Assembly: GCA_964343365.1 (NCBI GenBank)
Contig: CAYFJI010000002.1
Location: 1-64,000, forward strand
DNA: 64,000 bases
Reading direction: 5' to 3'
Source: CAJXWH01 sp964343365
GTDB lineage: Bacteria > Pseudomonadota > Gammaproteobacteria > Arenicellales > UBA868
The position numbers and the translations under genes were made by a program. The stretch's first letter is position 1. Every line of letters begins with the position of its first letter. The notes under the pieces are model-generated. The model saw nothing but the letters and a program-made list of their open reading frames with translations. It was not told the DNA's origin and did no database searches. This document shows, one piece after another, positions 63,159 through 64,000 of the stretch.

Positions 63159-64000
63159 GTGTCTGCTAGAGAGGAAAGTTGTTCTGTTTGATATCTGGTG
63201 ATAATTGGGTCAATAATTTGGGTTAGATCACCAGAAAGAATTTCATCAAGCTTATAGAGTGTCAGACCGATGCGATGATCAGTAACTCTCCCTTGAGGGA
63301 AATTATATGTTCGTATTCTTTCTGATCGATCACCGGTACCTATAAGTGATCGTCTCGTTGCATCTACTTCATTTTTTTGTTTCTGGATTTGGGACTGAAG
63401 TAATCGAGCTTTTAGAACTGACATTGCTCGGGCTTTGTTCTTATGCTGAGATCTTTCATCTTGACACTCTACTACTATACCGCTCGGTAAATGAGTAATT
63501 CGTACTGCAGAATCTGTACGATTGACATGCTGACCACCAGCACCAGAAGCTCTATAGGTATCAATCCGTAGATCATTGTTCGAGATATCTATATCATCAA
63601 TTTCTTCAGCTTCAGGAAGAATAGCAACGGTACAGGCTGAAGTATGTATTCGACCTTGGGTTTCAGTTTCTGGAACGCGCTGAACGCGGTGTGCTCCAGA
63701 TTCAAATTTCAAACGCGAAAAAACTTTTTTACCAATTATTTTTACGATTATTTCCTTATACCCACCATGTTCTCCAGAATTTTGATTAGTGATTTCTACT
63801 GTCCATTTCTGCTTTTCTGAAAAAGCGGTATACATGCGAAAAAGATCACCTGCAAATAGTGCAGCTTCATCTCCGCCTGTACCTGCCCGTATTTCAAGAT
63901 AGATATTTCTGCCATCATTCGGATCTGTCGGAAGTAGGAGAAGTTTCAGTTTGTCTTCTTCATCAGAAACTATTTTTTTAAGTCGCGAGAGTTCGTCTTG
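63155..64000 (-). CDS. prfA: Peptide chain release factor 1, 5' end outside the window
   Basis: The reading frame enters from the window edge and runs 281 residues to its stop. The GGQ motif lies in ASGAGGQHVNRTDSAVRI; upstream are IRAGTGGDEAALFAGDLFRM and the stretch before it. A start at 63835 would be internal. It releases peptides at UAA and UAG. Only the first ~80 residues are missing, beyond the window. Confidence 0.95.
   Translation of the reverse strand, partial: QDELSRLKKIVSDEEDKLKLLLLPTDPNDGRNIYLEIRAGTGGDEAALFAGDLFRMYTAFSEKQKWTVEITNQNSGEHGGYKEIIVKIIGKKVFSRLKFESGAHRVQRVPETETQGRIHTSACTVAILPEAEEIDDIDISNNDLRIDTYRASGAGGQHVNRTDSAVRITHLPSGIVVECQDERSQHKNKARAMSVLKARLLQSQIQKQKNEVDATRRSLIGTGDRSERIRTYNFPQGRVTDHRIGLTLYKLDEILSGDLTQIIDPIITRYQTEQLSSLADT

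Noticed and set aside
1..64000. Mobile elements, prophage or CRISPR
   Set aside because: No transposase, integrase, repeated spacer array or terminal repeat was recognised anywhere in the window.

Overview
The window is about 40% GC and reads as the chromosome of a gammaproteobacterium, probably marine and free-living. This rests on the petABC-sspAB-hslVU run, DUF1820 and YcgL proteins, PrlC, glutathione reductase, membrane-bound urate hydroxylase PuuD and a DgcA/DgcN D-glutamate pair. No insertion sequence, prophage or CRISPR array was seen. I cannot name the genus.

Layout: 1-1040 holds the 3' end of tRNA-Phe and an SbtA-type bicarbonate permease. 1127-9809 is a catabolic island. Its minus-strand operon runs HpaB-like monooxygenase, flavin reductase, RidA, Rieske oxygenase, DUF1028, M20 deacetylase and a decayed N,N-dimethylformamidase-like gene. 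A divergent glutathione transferase and second Rieske oxygenase face it across a 408-bp gap with a large dyad. 9888-14700 holds a short AMP nucleosidase, a membrane hydroxylase with a 60-residue partner, and an isolated sugar amidotransferase / LIC12162-type carbohydrate pair.

15439-37557 is the centrepiece, a nearly complete purine-to-oxamate route on two divergent units. The minus unit is uraH-xdhA-xdhB-xdhC-guaD-nupABC-bmpA, ended by a clear terminator, followed by puuD. The plus unit is puuE-uraD, then an ATCase-like carbamoyltransferase, asparaginase-like protein, carbamate kinase, PucG, a small FdrA-domain protein, YlbE, FdrA and YlbF. Together they can import nucleosides, oxidise hypoxanthine/xanthine to urate and allantoin, open allantoin, form oxalurate with PucG, and split it to oxamate and carbamoyl phosphate, from which carbamate kinase makes ATP. 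An allantoate amidohydrolase is not visible.

The strongest unexplained signal is a pair of near-identical RNA units, one in front of uraH (minus strand) and one in front of the carbamoyltransferase (plus strand). Each has a sigma70-type promoter with a 17-nt spacer and a shared TATGAT -10, 42 or 43 nt of conserved sequence containing GTCGTAA, and the same 8-bp terminator stem with a U8 tract. They are either paralogous ~62-nt small RNAs or a matched pair of attenuators controlling the two halves of purine catabolism.

The rest (37569-64000) is mostly housekeeping: glpK/glpD, a WecA-type transferase, an FAH-family hydrolase, dgcA-dgcN, citramalate synthase with convergent leuB, djlA, gor, prlC, petABC, sspAB, hslVU, ycgL, gltA, an alpha/beta hydrolase, DUF1820, msrA, prmC and the 3' part of prfA.
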